NCBI GenBank assembly: GCA_015039315.1
Contig: WIDE01000009.1
Coordinates: 124,001 to 188,000 of the forward strand
DNA: 64,000 nucleotides
Direction of reading: 5' to 3'
Origin: Clavulina sp. PMI_390
Taxonomy: Eukaryota; Basidiomycota; Agaricomycetes; Cantharellales; Hydnaceae
Shown here: piece after piece, positions 34,772 through 46,664 of the stretch
Layout: each line of letters begins with the position of its first letter
How positions within the stretch are numbered: position 1 is the first letter of the stretch
Made by a program: the position numbers and the translations under genes
Notes under the pieces: generated by a model
Databases searched by the model: none
Told to the model about the DNA's origin: nothing
Seen by the model: the letters and a program-made list of their open reading frames with translations, nothing else

Positions 34772-36032
34772 CGTGGCTCTGAGTTTTGTATAGATTCAAA
34801 TCTGTCATTCCCTCGCTTCTTGGTAGCGGTGATGCTGAAGGGGGTCAGGGGCACAGTACATCAGAGAGTTCTGGTAATGGGATATGGCTTTTTGGCCAGA
34901 AAGGCGAAAGAGACGCGGAGACGAATTGTCTGTGGCGGTGAAGATGCAATCTGTAGCGAGCATGATGACGTGTGTGGTACATCTAATCAGCTTTCCAGGC
35001 AAAGTGGGATGAGCGATCGAGACTGGATATCAGGATCGATCCAACTGCAGTCCAGCTGCTATAAAACTGGTCAAGAGCCATTGGCCGTTCATAGTGGCCA
35101 CTGGTTTTTGGTTCTGCGGGTCGGTGTCAACAATCCAAAACAAATGATGCATCAAGCCAGCTGACCCCCCTTCGAACCAATGCATAGGATGAGCTCTCAA
35201 CGATTCATCGCGGCGATGCCCCACTCCACAACGGCCGCGAACTTGGCCTGATTTGTTTTGGTGGTGATTCCCACCCGCTCTCCTGAGATTGACGCCCCTT
35301 GACAACATGCGTTCCCATGTCTGGCAGTTGTCAGTTCCTGTGACTTGATATCCAGTGCCTCCCCAAAAACCCCAACTAGGATGCATGATACTTATATGCG
35401 ACTGGCTCAGAGTTGGTCAAAGCCTAGGGCTTTTTTGTATAGTGAGTTGGCTTTTGTGTCTTCTCTTGCACGGTTTCGGAATCTTTATCTGGTCTCCAGT
35501 CAATGAACTCGTCGTCTCGATTTTACCTCTGCTCTGAATCTTTAGAGGCTGCCTCGTAGTTCATATTTGGCGGCGACAAAACCAGTCTATGGTTCGTCAA
35601 TCGGGTCGGACCCTTTATTACGCCAATGAAAGGGAAGGTTTGGGCTGGATTTGCCAAATTGGCGGAGCCGAGAACACCAAAGGCTTCCATGGAGTTTTGG
35701 AAGGTCCACACACCGGCGCTAAATTATGTTAGGCTGTGTCCCAGCCTCACCAATAAGCGGGTCAATGTTCCGCCAACCCATTCCTTCAGGGTGATTCCCG
35801 CGCCATTTTGCAATTGGGCGGAGAATTATCCCATTTTCGTTCCATAATTGAATGATTTTCCCCTTGATCCACCGGAGGTACCGATGTAATTCATCCAATA
35901 ACCATGTTATGCATCGAATACGCTATCCGAAGGGACATAGAGCTTCTAGACAAGTGGCTCTGGAGGTCTCCTGTCTTGTCGTCCTCTTGAAACCGTATTC
36001 TCACCACCACCTCTCCTTGCCAAAGCCTCATC
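34772..36032. other. Intergenic with no supported gene
   Basis: 1.26 kb between divergently oriented genes. It contains a plus-strand frame overlapping the zinc-finger gene's 5' flank and some AT-rich sequence with short GCCAA/TTGGC inverted motifs around 35645-35815. No transposon ends or RNA gene could be established. Confidence 0.4.
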
Positions 36033-37622
36033 ATGAGCATCTTCGAGTCTCAGCCCTACGAACCACTCTCTACGTATGAGCCATCCAAGCGTTGGAATCG
36101 TACAAGTATTGGATGCACCCTTTGCAGAATTCGTCAGAAGCGTTGCATTGGCCCTTCCGGGAATGACGCAGTCAGCTGCGCCGCGTGCAAACGGCACAAA
36201 GTGGTATGTCTTGGATACCCCGGCAAAGAACTACCAGAATGGGCTCGTCGTGGTCAGGTGCGCCAGTTTTTATGACGTGATCGGCGGTCATGGGCCTCTC
36301 ACCCACAATGTAATTCAGCCACGCAGCCGTGCTCTTGCGACGTTGAGCCGTTTGTGGATTCATCTATCCCAACGTGATGGTCGCCCAGCCGATGCCATAC
36401 TCGATATTTCGGCATACGGCCGTCCTGGACTTTCGCCTGAACTTAGTTATGCCGAAATCGAGCAGGTCAACGCGGTCGAATGGCAATACTTCCTCCGTGG
36501 GGTTGGCCGACAGCGTGAGCGGCTATTGCACCCAACCCAAGTCCTGACAACTCAATAAACTTTTCTCCTCTTTGGTTTCTAGCGACTTGCATACCTCCCA
36601 CCTACTCGATAGTCTCGCTGTCGTTCGAGGACATGGTGAAATTTGGCCTATTCAAGATCACGAGCCCTTCCAGCGTTCGTTCGATGCATTATTCTCCCAT
36701 TAGAGGGGCCGATTCCATGCGCCCCCAGCCTGCCAGTCGCTTTCTTGATGCTGATGATCAACCCTCACTTAATGGAGGAAGTTTTGAGCGCCCGTCACCC
36801 ATCACGAGACCCTCTCTCGGGGGAGGTACGATGGATGGCGTTCCTGTCGCTCATATGCATGAAGACCCTGACCAGCAGGCGTCCCTTTCCCAGCCAGTAC
36901 CCACACGTAAGCCTAGTTATCTGATCCGTCATGTGCATCGCTGAACTGTCGGACACAGCGAACTACCCTGAGTCGCGCTTCCTGAATAGACGGAGTGATA
37001 TATCACTTGGCTACACTTCTATGGTACCATACAGAGCCACCGCCCCACTATATGTTGGTAAGGGTAACAACCCTTTCCCTCTACACGACGCTAATACTCT
37101 CTTGAAACCACGGGTCCGCAGAAATCGGAGCAGCTGAGACAACATATCAAGTTCTCAGAGATGCTGACGCATATCTCCGCCTCTGTCAAGTTGCTAGTGG
37201 GACTGCCGCCGACGCTGATATCCCTCTTCACGGTATGAACCCTAGCGGCACTGCTCATCGTAAAAGTCCCTGAGTAGATATTCGTCAGGTTGTCACAATC
37301 TCCCTGAGCTGGCATACAATACCCCGCCAACTGAAAGCAACTACGGTGCATCAGACGGCACGCATATCGTGCATCAGGCTTCTCAGGAGTTCTGCTTCAA
37401 TGGTACGCAGCTGTTTGGTGCCCAGTAGCTGATTTGTCTCTTGTGCGCTAAGTTACCTCTTTAGGCCCCGAGTTGTTAGAACTCACCGCGACTGCCTCAG
37501 CGTCACCCACCAGCGAGACGGATTCGTGGACTCAAACAGTTTCATTTGAGCCTCATAGCTCTCCCATTTATTCAGCCGAAGGTTACGGATACGATCTACG
37601 TTGGACACTAGCTTCACAATAG
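36033..37622 (+). CDS. Short Zn2Cys6 (zinc cluster) protein
   Basis: Fungal-type binuclear zinc cluster protein, presumably a nuclear DNA-binding regulator. The N-terminus carries GCTLCRIRQKRCIGPSG and SCAACKRHKVVCLGY, giving C-x2-C-x6-C, then C-x2-C-x6-C with a longer middle loop. Exon 1 ends at 36257. A 62-nt intron (36258-36319) leads to PRSRALATLSRLWIHLSQRD. A further intron has donor GTGAGC at about 36512 and acceptor 36581, and later introns interrupt the remainder. The second half is Ser/Pro-rich and looks disordered, ending GYGYDLRWTLASQ. No Fungal_trans middle-homology domain was found and the protein is only about 400 residues, so it is short for the family. Confidence 0.75.
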
Positions 37623-37794
37623 CATCACTCAGGTCAACTCGAACACTGATTGCTCTCCTATCTGTATACGTAACGACCCGTGCTTATTCCTAATAGCCCT
37701 CTTGCTATACCACCCTTAGAGGTGTTACCGTTCATCGCGAATCGAAAATTGCTGTGGCTCGATGAGCGAGCATCAATGAGTGCCAACGCTGACA

Positions 37795-39010
37795 TCATGA
37801 GACAATTGTCCACAATGGTCGATCAGGGGACCGTCCCATCACGATGAGCCCATTCACAAGTAGGGTTCCCAGAGCTTCGTCACTATCCATATCTTCAATC
37901 AACTCTGGCTTCACAGATGTCTCGCGATGGTGCAAAGCTCTTCCTAAGAAGGCCTTTGCGGCTTCAGGCTGAAGGCCCAAGGTCCGAATGGACGCAAACA
38001 GCGAGTTCCGTTCAGGGTGAAACGAATCATACATCGCCTGTCCATCGAGTCCGTGGACAGGAAGTGAAATGGAGCGAATGAGTGGATTTGCTGCCATCCA
38101 TGTGCGGATAGACGAGCCGAATGGATTGTTGTCTTTTTCCTTCACCTTCAGGACTGTGAGCTCTCGAAGCGAAGGCTGATGACCGACAAGATGCTTGATA
38201 TGGAAGTCCCACCCGGAGAAAAACACCAGGTTCGGGAAAAGAGTATTCGGATCATAACGACCGGTAAGGGGTGGGCGAGAGTAACTGAAGGGTACTTGTG
38301 CAGTCATCTCTAGCGTCTTCACAGTGTGCTGGTTGATGAGGAAGTCACATGGAGGAATTATTCTTGCACAAATCCGGACAGATGTGAGGCGGAAGGGCAT
38401 CGCCAATGGCGCAATAGGTCTACGATGGTTTGACGAGGCGGTAGACGCAAACGAATCAAGAACGTTGCTGAATATCGTGTCCATCGGCTGAACCGCCGTT
38501 GTCTTGTTTGAGACGAATTTCAGCTCTTCGAGATTTACAAGAGCTCGAAGGGCTGGTTCTATGGCGATTTTGAGTGCATGGTTGGTGTGTGAAGGGTCAT
38601 ATCTGTGAGCTTGCTCTGACTCTCCTTCGATTTTCGCGCGCGATTTGGCTTTAAGGTCTACTCCATAGATGAGCTTTTTCACCCACGAAGCCCGTTGAGG
38701 AAGCCTGCAAATAGCCCTGCATGCCTCTAGTGTTTTCTCAAAGTTCTCCTCATCTGGAAGCCAGACAGCTTTCCACAGGTAACGATTCACCTCCTCATTA
38801 TACCATTGTGAGAGGAGCGAGAGTGTGCAGAGGGTAGCACGATCTTTACGGCAGTGGAGAGTGATAAAGTGATGAATCTCGAACGGAAGAGTTGGCAGTG
38901 CTGGAGGAGTCGCTCTGCGGAGGGCAACACCTGGCAATTAGGCTCTCAGCGACCAAACTCATGGACAGAGCTCACGTTGATGGCAAGGTTGTCATATCTG
39001 GTTGGTTCAT
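37795..39010 (-). CDS. F-box-like protein
   Basis: Protein with a weak N-terminal F-box-like motif (ALPTLPFEIHHFITLHC... LSLLSQWYNEEVNRYLWKAV) followed by about 300 residues of leucine-patterned sequence, a common Agaricomycete layout. If the motif is genuine it would link targets to SCF ubiquitin ligase. The main exon lacks an ATG: its open frame begins right after a stop codon. A 61-nt intron with donor GTGAGC and acceptor CCGCAG joins it to a short first exon encoding MNQPDMTTLPST (ATG 39010), giving a continuous frame into ATPPALPTLPFE. The stop is at 37795. Substrate is unknown. Confidence 0.68.
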
Positions 39011-39180
39011 ACACCTAATTCGAGACAACTTATTTGGCTAGCCGTTAGACGGTCTATCAGTTCGTAGTTCAGGAAGGCGTCCAACATCATTGATGATTTC
39101 TCAATTCACGATAAGGCTAAGTAGCCCAAAATAAATCAAGATAAGCGCCTGTTGATGTAGTTGTTCCCACGCCCACGCCC

Positions 39181-41567
39181 GATGATGATGATGATGTTGT
39201 CAGATTTATAGTACGCATCTGAGCCTCGAGGGCTTACGACGCACTAGCTAGTCTGTCTATGGGGTTGTGTTACATCGGTATGAGTGGGCGAGAGCTACTA
39301 GGAGTGGGAGTGATAGTACTGCGGGCTTTGTGGGAAGTTTGATGCTCGGCCTAGGGGTTGTATTCTAGCGGGGGCGTGCCGGGGCTCGGCGAGGAGAGAT
39401 GGGGCGTTGCGACAAAAATGTTTGAGCTCAAGGCTCACTAAGTTAGCATGTGTGTAATATAAATAGTAGGAAGAGAACAAGAAAAGAAGCATGTGCATGG
39501 GTAGAGGGAGAGAGAGGGGAGGAGAAGAAAAAGGGGGGGTAGGTGGAGTTAGGGGGGATCGGGTCGATATAGGGGGAAGCGCTGGGTGGTTATGATGAAG
39601 TCAAGGGTTAGGGGGACGACGTCGGGGTGTGATAGAAGGGTGGGTAGGTCGAAACCTTTGTTGCGGAGGCTCGCATTGGGAAGAGAGCGGATGTTCTTCT
39701 GTAATTCCATGCGCGCTCGACTATAGCGTTTGCAGACCGTGAGGTAGTGCCGCACTGACTCCACCTGGCCGCATCGAGTGCAAGCCGGGGTCTCCGCATG
39801 CCCGAATCTGGCAAGGTACTCGCCCAAGGGCGCATGTCCGGACCTTAGCTGCGCGAGGATGCTGCACTTCTTCCGCGGTAGCGAGGCAAGCATGGTGGCA
39901 GTCTTCTTTGAGGAGAAATTCCCTCGAATGCGCTGGTGACGTTCGCCTGCCTGCGAGTTATTGGTGGCCTGGGCTATGTGGGTCTTGACTGCCTGTCGGA
40001 GTGCCGCTGCTGATGATAGGAGCGGCTCTTCTGTCGCCTCTAAGTCGTCTGCTGCGCCTTTGGCGAGAGCGTCGGCCTCTTCGTTGCCTGGTACATTGCT
40101 GTGGCCAGGCACCCAAATCAGATGAAGGTTGAGGCGCCGACGAGAGTCCGCCAACTTTTTCGCTTCGTGGTGGATGTCCATCAGGATGTGTTGTCCGGCC
40201 TTGCGATGAGGGCGCATGCCGCAGGCTCGGATGGCAGCTTGATTGTCGAGGTAGATATAAGCCACTGTAGTCGTGGCTGCTGTAGCGGGAAGAAGTTGTA
40301 TCAGTTCTAGTGCTAGGAGTATGCCTACCAACTCTGCTTCAAAGACTGTGTGGGCTCCGGGTGCGCCAAGGCGGCGGGTCCGCGACGTCCCCGTGGTCGT
40401 ACAGACCGCCCCTGCCCCTGCGCCGTGTTCTGTTTTGGAGCCATCACTGTAGAGATGGTATGTGCACGGCGAGGTTGGGAGGGTCTGATGGTCGCTGAGC
40501 GCCGCGTCGCGCGACGCTGCTATGAAAGTGGAAAAGGTGGATTCCCACCAGGGTGCGCTGGGGCTGGGATAAATGGGTTCGAGGTCATCCGGGTATATGT
40601 GAGAGGCATTGGAGTGGAATATTCGATGGAGCGATGATCGATGGGCCTTGACGTTGCGTCCCAGTGCGCGATGAGTCAGGGCACTGGCTAGGTTGGTGTC
40701 GGGGAGGGATAGGAGACGAACTGCCGAGTTGGCTGCCTTGCGATCGAGCCGTACTCCCGCCGATATTGTGTTGGTGTCGAAGAGGAGCGCTGTCGTCGGT
40801 GTCGTTCTGAAGGCCCCCAGCGCCACTCGTTGGGCGAGACGTTGAACACGATCTAACTGAGCAACTGTCTTAGAGTTAGTAGCGTACTGGTGCCACACCA
40901 CTGCTGCGTAATCCGAGCGAGGGTGGACACATGTTGAAACTAGGTTCAGGAAGCGCCTCATGGGAATTCCCCAGTTGGTGCGCGCTAGGGAGGTCAGAGC
41001 CATGAGCGCTCCCTGCGCTTTCTTGACCGCCGCATTACCTTGTTCGCGGAAACGAAGCTCTTGGTCCAGCGCGACGCCCAGATATATCGCCGTCGGGGAG
41101 ACTGGGATCAGGGCCGCGCCGAACTGAAGAGGAGTGTTGTCGTGCTTGCTTCGATTTCTGGTGTAGTAGGTGTATTGCGTCTTGACAACGTCGAGGCGCG
41201 ATGCTGAACGTTCGCCCCAGAGTAAAGAGTGGGCTCCCACGGCTTCGAGGATCTGCCGTACTGATTCTACTGATTTTGCCGCTGCTAGATGTATGATGTC
41301 GTCTGCCCATCCTTGCGAGTTGATCCGCGCATCGATGTGCACGGTGTTGAGGAGGTCGGCGTTATAGAACAGATAAAGGATGCCGGAGAGTGGTGACCCT
41401 TGGGGTATGCCGACTTCGCAGGGGTGTTGGGGTGATGTGTAGAGCGCACTTGATATATTGACACGATGTGTATGTGCTGTTAGTTTCACATCTCTCGTCC
41501 GAATGCCAGAACAGAAGATAGGATCATGGCACATCAAATCAAATGTTGAACTCGAATCAGAAATCAC
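39181..41567 (-). mobile_element. 5'-truncated Tad-like non-LTR retrotransposon (LINE)
   Basis: A LINE fragment on the minus strand. The coding part (41567-39549) begins inside the reverse transcriptase domain, and the 3' untranslated part probably ends at the trinucleotide run at 39181-39196, which reads (CAT)n on the element strand. A 5' truncation and a simple-repeat tail are what target-primed reverse transcription leaves. The 5' boundary near 41567 is approximate, and no target-site duplication was identified. It sits between the F-box-like gene and the 3' end of the kinase/zinc-cluster locus. Confidence 0.75.
39549..41567 (-). pseudogene. LINE reverse transcriptase C-part with RNase H
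   Basis: The 672-codon open frame has no ATG start and lacks the RT fingers, the endonuclease and ORF1, so it is a remnant. It still shows RT motif 4 (VGIPQGSPLSGILYLFYNAD) and the catalytic motif 5 as WADDI (usually YADD/FADD). A thumb-like region follows. RNase H is complete in outline: YSDGSKTEHGAGAGAV, FEAELVGILLALEL, YIYLDNQAAIRA and NEEADALAKGAAD give the D-E-D-D residues. A terminal zinc-knuckle-like motif CTRCGQVESVRHYLTVC follows. The absence of internal stops over about 2 kb suggests recent insertion. Confidence 0.85.
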
Positions 41568-41769
41568 AAAAATCCAAAGATCAGTCCTTATAAGTCTAAA
41601 CTGAGATCCAAGTCGGCTGGGTTGATATGAGGGCCCAGTTGAAGAACAGACCGAAAATTGGAATTTAATTGTTTGGATACTTTCATATGCATGAACATCC
41701 TTACAGTACGATCATGGAGCCACGATACAACGGAATGATATCATGGGCCATCACGACCAGCTTGCCAAG

Positions 41770-43951
41770 CTACCACACTGTCATAGTGGGGACGAAGGCG
41801 GGGGTTGATGAAGTGGGGGGAATATATGACCTGTACCACACCGTTGAGTTGAACATAAGAGAGCGCCACAGAGCGGTCTTCAGCTTACCCCATGAATTAT
41901 AAATACTTGTCATACCTCTCAAGAAACTAAGGAGGAGGCTGAGGCTATGACGGCACTGAGCAGCTTCCTCAGCGTCGCTATGCGCTTCTGGAATACCGAG
42001 GTACGCAATCAAAACTTTAGCGGCGGTGTACATATGTAGCTAATCCAGTGTTCACAAGCAGGTGTACGATAGGAATCAGCATCAGATTTTACTGTTGGCA
42101 ATTCTGAGCTCAACACATCTCAGGAACTCACAATGAGCAAAAGCGAACCGTGCAACCTTTTGATAACCTCCGGATTCCGAATGATCGTGCATGACTGCGA
42201 CAGAGTGATTGCGGCCGCAATCACTTTTCTCCGTGCCACTGTGACCTCTGTATCCAGTGCAGATTGGAACGACTGGTTTGTTAAGAGCTCCTTCGTTTTT
42301 ATGTTATGCAATAGCATGTGGCATGCATGGTAATTGATGTGGCTGAAAAGCGTAATTGGAGCAAACCGGTTGGCTGCTTCAAGAGGATCAAAGCCCCATG
42401 TGTCGTAGAATGTGGGAAATATTGTGCTCTGTATCTCGAGAGACTTTTGGAAAAGGTCGATTTGAGCATTGATATCCGATGGGATGAGCTCTGCATGTGG
42501 AGATGATGAGAATACCAAGAATTTAGCTTGGCCTATAAACAGGGAGGAGAAGGAACATACTGTCGGCGCGCATAGCCAGCCGCTCAATGCCCTCATACAA
42601 TAACATCGCCCTGTGGTTGAGGGGCCTTGGGAGACTCTCCATCAGGCAGAGAGTTTTCTCCAGACTCTACAAAGGGGTAAGAAGGGAATAAGCATATAGC
42701 AATATAAAAATAAAAATAAGAATTATCAGGCTACAAAAAAGCCGTCAGTAGACTCGCCTCGTGCTCCGTTAGTGCTACGGAATCTTCAAGGTCCGGCCCG
42801 CCAGGTAGTGGCACGGTAAACATACTTGGCAGCCCACAGGCCATCACCAACATGCGGTCCAATATGTAGATAGCATGTAGCAAGCGAATCCTCTCGAGAA
42901 GCTCAGTGAGCGATGCAGGTGGGCTGAGTGGCGAACTATGGGTGATATCTTCTTTTGCCTCAAGAGGGATATTAAGCATCCACCGGCTCGAGAGAGAAAA
43001 GGGCGCACAGCTGCTCAGCGCCATATGGGATTCACTAATCCGACCATTTAGGATATACCAGGAGCTCAGTATTATCGTTGCCCACAAAAAGTGGATCAGA
43101 CGGTCGGCTTCGGCTAGTGATTGTTGGAGATGACGTCTTGTTTGGTCCAGAAAATAATACTGCCAGCTGCTTAACTTGTCCCCTACGATCCAACATGCCG
43201 CCAAATATATGGCATTGAGAAGGGCTGGATGGATGCTCCTTGGGGCGTGTGGAGGATGAGATAGCTGGGTTATGAATGCATCTGGCTCCACAAGGAAATG
43301 AAACTGAAGCCGAAAAGGAAGGAATAAACGGATGCTATTAAGCATTATGAGATTGGGTTCACAGATTGGCAATCAGTTTTCGTCATAACTTACAGCCACA
43401 AGGAGAATCCAGTAGGAAGCAATCCATCGGCCAAATTTGGTGCAAAGTCGAGGATTCTTTGGCCAAGCACATCAGGCGGAGCGGAGCATAGGCCGTCTAA
43501 ATCGAGTACCTCAGGGATATTCCGGTTCTCCATTGGACCAAGGAATAATGGACCTGCACTGGCAGCCACGGAAGGTCGAGAGATATAAATTTCCATCTTC
43601 TCGTTGAATTTCCTCGCAAGTGGTGCCATGTTGTGGTCATCATATAAAAACCGAACCCAAGATTCAAGACTGGTGGCCTTACTATTGATGAGGTCTTGTT
43701 TCAGTTGTTGAGGTGATAGTCGACGTGGCTGGCATGGAAGGTTGTTGCGGATGCACTGGCCACAGCGAGGCAGCGTAGCATCGCATTTCTGTTTTCATTG
43801 CAAGAGCATTTTGTTTCCAAAGATTAAGTAACATTCTTCGGCGCATAACAAGGCAGGCGATTTCACACCTTTCTACGGTAGCGACACTGAGGACATGTTT
43901 CCCGGTCTGGAAGTTTTCTTTGCTTTGATGCCTTCAACGATGGCGTGGCAA
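41770..43951 (-). other. Zn2Cys6 and Fungal_trans module of the fusion locus
   Basis: The zinc cluster is completed across an 80-nt intron: CPQCRYRRK joins KCDATLPRCGQCIRNNLPC, giving C-x2-C-x6-C-x6-C-x2-C-x6-C. A linker leads to the middle-homology region (IRLFLPFRLQFHFLVEPDAF, SIHPALLNAIYLAACWIVG, LWATIILSSWYILNGRISES), typical of Fungal_trans (PF04082). Further exons (MRALSGWLC region 42596-42120; 42033-41770) form the helical C-terminus. One joint is best explained by a GC-AG intron (donor GCGAGT near 42757) that links ...LTEHE to SLEKTLCLMES. Confidence 0.78.
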
Positions 43952-45409
43952 CTAGGGAGGTGGTTATGCTTCTGGGGACAAGCAGGGCTTAGGGCAGGTT
44001 GGGTAGTTAGATTTTGTCAGAAGAGCTTAGGAACAGTGAAGATGAAATCCGTACTGACCCTGCTGCGGCAGATTGGGATGCCTTGGAGATGGAGTGCCTC
44101 CAAGACACCCTAAGATCTCCACAATGGAGATTAGAACCCGACTCATGCTTGGCCGTTTGGATGCTTCATAAGCCCACATTTTTTTCAACAGTCCCCACAG
44201 CATGTCGAATGTTTGTTTGCTCAGTATCCCAACGGCTTCTGGTGATGGCATTTTAGGCTGGATCCCCCGCTCCGCCGCATTAGAAGCCGCCCTTTCGTTC
44301 TGATATTCAGCAAAAGGTCTCTCAAGCGTGACGAGCTCGAGAATTGTCATTCCAAATGCATAGCAATCTGAAGAAGTGGTGGTGCGAAAGCAGAAATCGT
44401 CCTGCAACTGGAGAAGCTCTGGCGCTTGATAGCGATATTTTCCACCCTCAACAATATTAGTTGCCGTGCGGGTTTTCTCATGCTTGATGCGCGATAGCCC
44501 AAAGTCGCATAGCAGCCCATTCCCCCTATCATCTACAACAATATTCCGCTGATGGCCGACACAATCACAGGTCTCGAGCCGGAAAATGACCGGATATGAG
44601 ATAATTACTTACTGCATGAAGGTCTCCATGAATAATCGGAGGCATCAATCCATGAAGATGCTCAAGAGCTGATGCAGCATCACGGATCTTTCGGGGAATA
44701 GCATGCATAGTGAGAGGGAGTCTTTTGGATTTACGAACACTTACAATATGCAGCATCGCGCCAGCTCGCCGATTCAATTCCATTTTTGTCAAGTATTCAA
44801 ACGCATTCCCGTTTACGGCAAATGGGGTAACAATTGATAAAGGGTGGTCATCGCTAGATGCAACCCCCAGGATAGGAAGCACATTCTGATGGTGAACTTG
44901 AATCTGAGATATTATCTCTCGCCGAATTGCCTAACAGCGTGGTCTGTATAAGAAGAAATAAAATTTAAGGGAAGTTTCTTACCGACATGATGTTGGTACC
45001 TTCAGGTGAAGTCCAGGGTTTACCTTGCGGTGGATGAGCTTCTCGAAGGGCTACTGTTGTCCCGTCAAGATCGGCACTCCAAATGCTGGCCTCTCCGCCG
45101 GCGAACTTGAACTTCCGGTTGCTGACCTGCAGCCTCATTACTTGAGACGGGAGCTTCCCCACACGTCCCACAACATCTTGTAGCATGCGTAATATCTGGG
45201 GTCGGTGATCCCAATGCCCATGGCAGTTCTCATCAAGAGCCTGTATCAGTGATCCATTAATATGAAAATGACTGAGTCAGTTTAGAGGAACTTGAATATA
45301 CGGCCTGAAGCTTCTGCAGCAGCAATTCCTGATTTTCGCTGTTACTCATGATATTGTCAAGATACTGTGGATTAGGAAAGATATCCTCGACAAGCACGGT
45401 TGGATCCAT
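41770..45409 (-). CDS. Predicted protein kinase-Zn2Cys6-Fungal_trans fusion
   Basis: The start is ATG 45409 (MDPTVLVEDIFPNPQYLDN). The protein first forms a TKL-like kinase domain (HGDLHARN, CDFGLS, APELL) and then continues into a zinc cluster transcription factor. The joint is a 107-nt intron (44058-43952, donor GTCAGT, acceptor CCCTAG, phase 1) that takes ...PNLPQQ to VATPSLKASKQRKLPDRETC. An alternative donor/acceptor pair nearby also fuses the two. Read alone, the kinase would stop at 44027. The zinc cluster exon has an in-frame stop upstream and no ATG, so it needs an upstream exon. The factor's next introns include 43789-43868. The Fungal_trans part ends at 41770. Two separate genes with an internal promoter is the alternative. 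Confidence 0.6.
44059..45186 (-). other. Kinase module of the fusion locus
   Basis: Protein kinase domain spread over several exons. Visible segments are FKFAGGEASIWSADLDG (glycine-rich loop region), TTVALREAHPP (where VAIK would be, with Arg in place of the ATP-binding Lys), HHQNVLPILGVA, the catalytic loop IIHGDLHARNIVVD (Asp and Asn kept, HRD changed to HGD), LLCDFGLSRI (DFG kept), YRYQAPELL (APE kept), SDCYAFGMTILELVT and KRPSMSRVL. Active-site loops are intact but the VAIK lysine is missing, so catalytic activity is uncertain. Confidence 0.8.
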
Positions 45410-46664
45410 ATTCTACCGAGAATAGAGAGCAGATTTAATTCCATTACATAGCGCCATCAGTGCATTCTGGTCATGACCCTCACCTGTCTGTCAGTCATTT
45501 TTGGTGCTCACTGGCGGAGTGGCCTGCTACTGTCAATTGACAAGGACTCCTAATTTCTATCAGCGACCGAAGATGAAAAGATGTTTTGGTGTAAGGGTGG
45601 TGGAGTGGAGGCGCTGGACCTGCACTGCTTTTATTCTCAGTTGAGATCACCAACACAACAAGAAAAAACAGTGAAAAATCAAATTCGGGCTCTCTTTCAG
45701 GGTCCAGGGATAATAATGAATCTATCCTTCCGTATCCATCGATTGGTGTCTCAAGTTTATCCAAAAGTTTTGCGAGTCACTCCGGCATGCAGTCGCAAGG
45801 AGGGCCTGTGAGTAGCAATTCATATGTGGGACTCGGTGGAATAGTGGTGCTTCTGCGGGGCTATTGTAGATGACCTGGGGTGGTTCTATAGATAAATCTA
45901 ATGAAGAGTACATAGCACCCTAATCTAGTGGATTCCCTGTTCGAATCAACCTGTAAGGGATACTATTCGACTCTATACTATAGTAGCTTGTTGATACTTA
46001 TGTAAGCCGGCCCCTATGTATATAAGGCTGCGCTGGTCGCTTGCCGAAGGGGCCTAAGCTTTTCACCCCCACTTGTCGTACCCTAGTACTGTGCTCAATA
46101 GGAGTCCGGTTCTACTTACCACGAGTGATACCGAGAAGCTGACCACCTGAGGACCCAGAGTCCTTACACAACCTATGCAGTCTGGAGATCTAGTATTGGT
46201 AGAAAATGTCAATATCTTCGGAACTGACTTTGCTACCATTATAGGCGCTAAGGTATTGCCAATGGTGCAGGAGAAGAAGCCGAGTACGTCACACTAGCTT
46301 CGATCTGAACGTCAGACCGACAACCGAAGAGAGTGCCAGTGCGCACAAATAACTAGGTTGGAGCGGCTGCAAGCACACTCCTCCGAAGCATTCTATTCAT
46401 TGAATGGCCTGGATGCAGACTCCCTAGGTGATCTCACTCGGTAATATTGAACCCTTGCTTCGTATGTTGCATAGCAGTTGCTCAAAGGATGATGGCCCGC
46501 TCTCAATCGCCGCCCAACATCTTCGATATCTTTCTCACAATAGAGGCAGGATAAAATGCCCGCTTCCAATAAAAGAAGCTTTCTAGAGACTTCAAGATGC
46601 TCATCTGTATTGTCAGCTCATTGGCGGACAAAGCATAGCATTGTAGCCTCACTTGCGCTCATAA
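45410..46664. other. Intergenic with no supported gene
   Basis: 1.25 kb upstream of the fusion locus. Only short frames are present. A phrase resembling a copia-type RNase H motif (EEAEYVTL, about 46271-46294) is isolated, and a GTTCGAATC at about 45942 is not part of a cloverleaf. No gene is called. Confidence 0.4.

Noticed and set aside
34574..35164. 196-codon plus-strand frame
   Set aside because: Antisense to the zinc-finger gene's 5' end, with no family features.
35640..35820. Repeated GCCAA/TTGGC motifs suggesting a MITE or short inverted repeat element
   Set aside because: No terminal inverted repeats or target-site duplication could be found, so the motifs are probably chance.
45895..45990. 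Possible tRNA, based on GTTCGAATC
   Set aside because: The flanking bases do not form a T stem, acceptor or anticodon arm.
46266..46305. Copia-like RNase H phrase (EEAEYVTL)
   Set aside because: Only eight residues match, a stop follows at once, and there is no other retroelement sequence around it.
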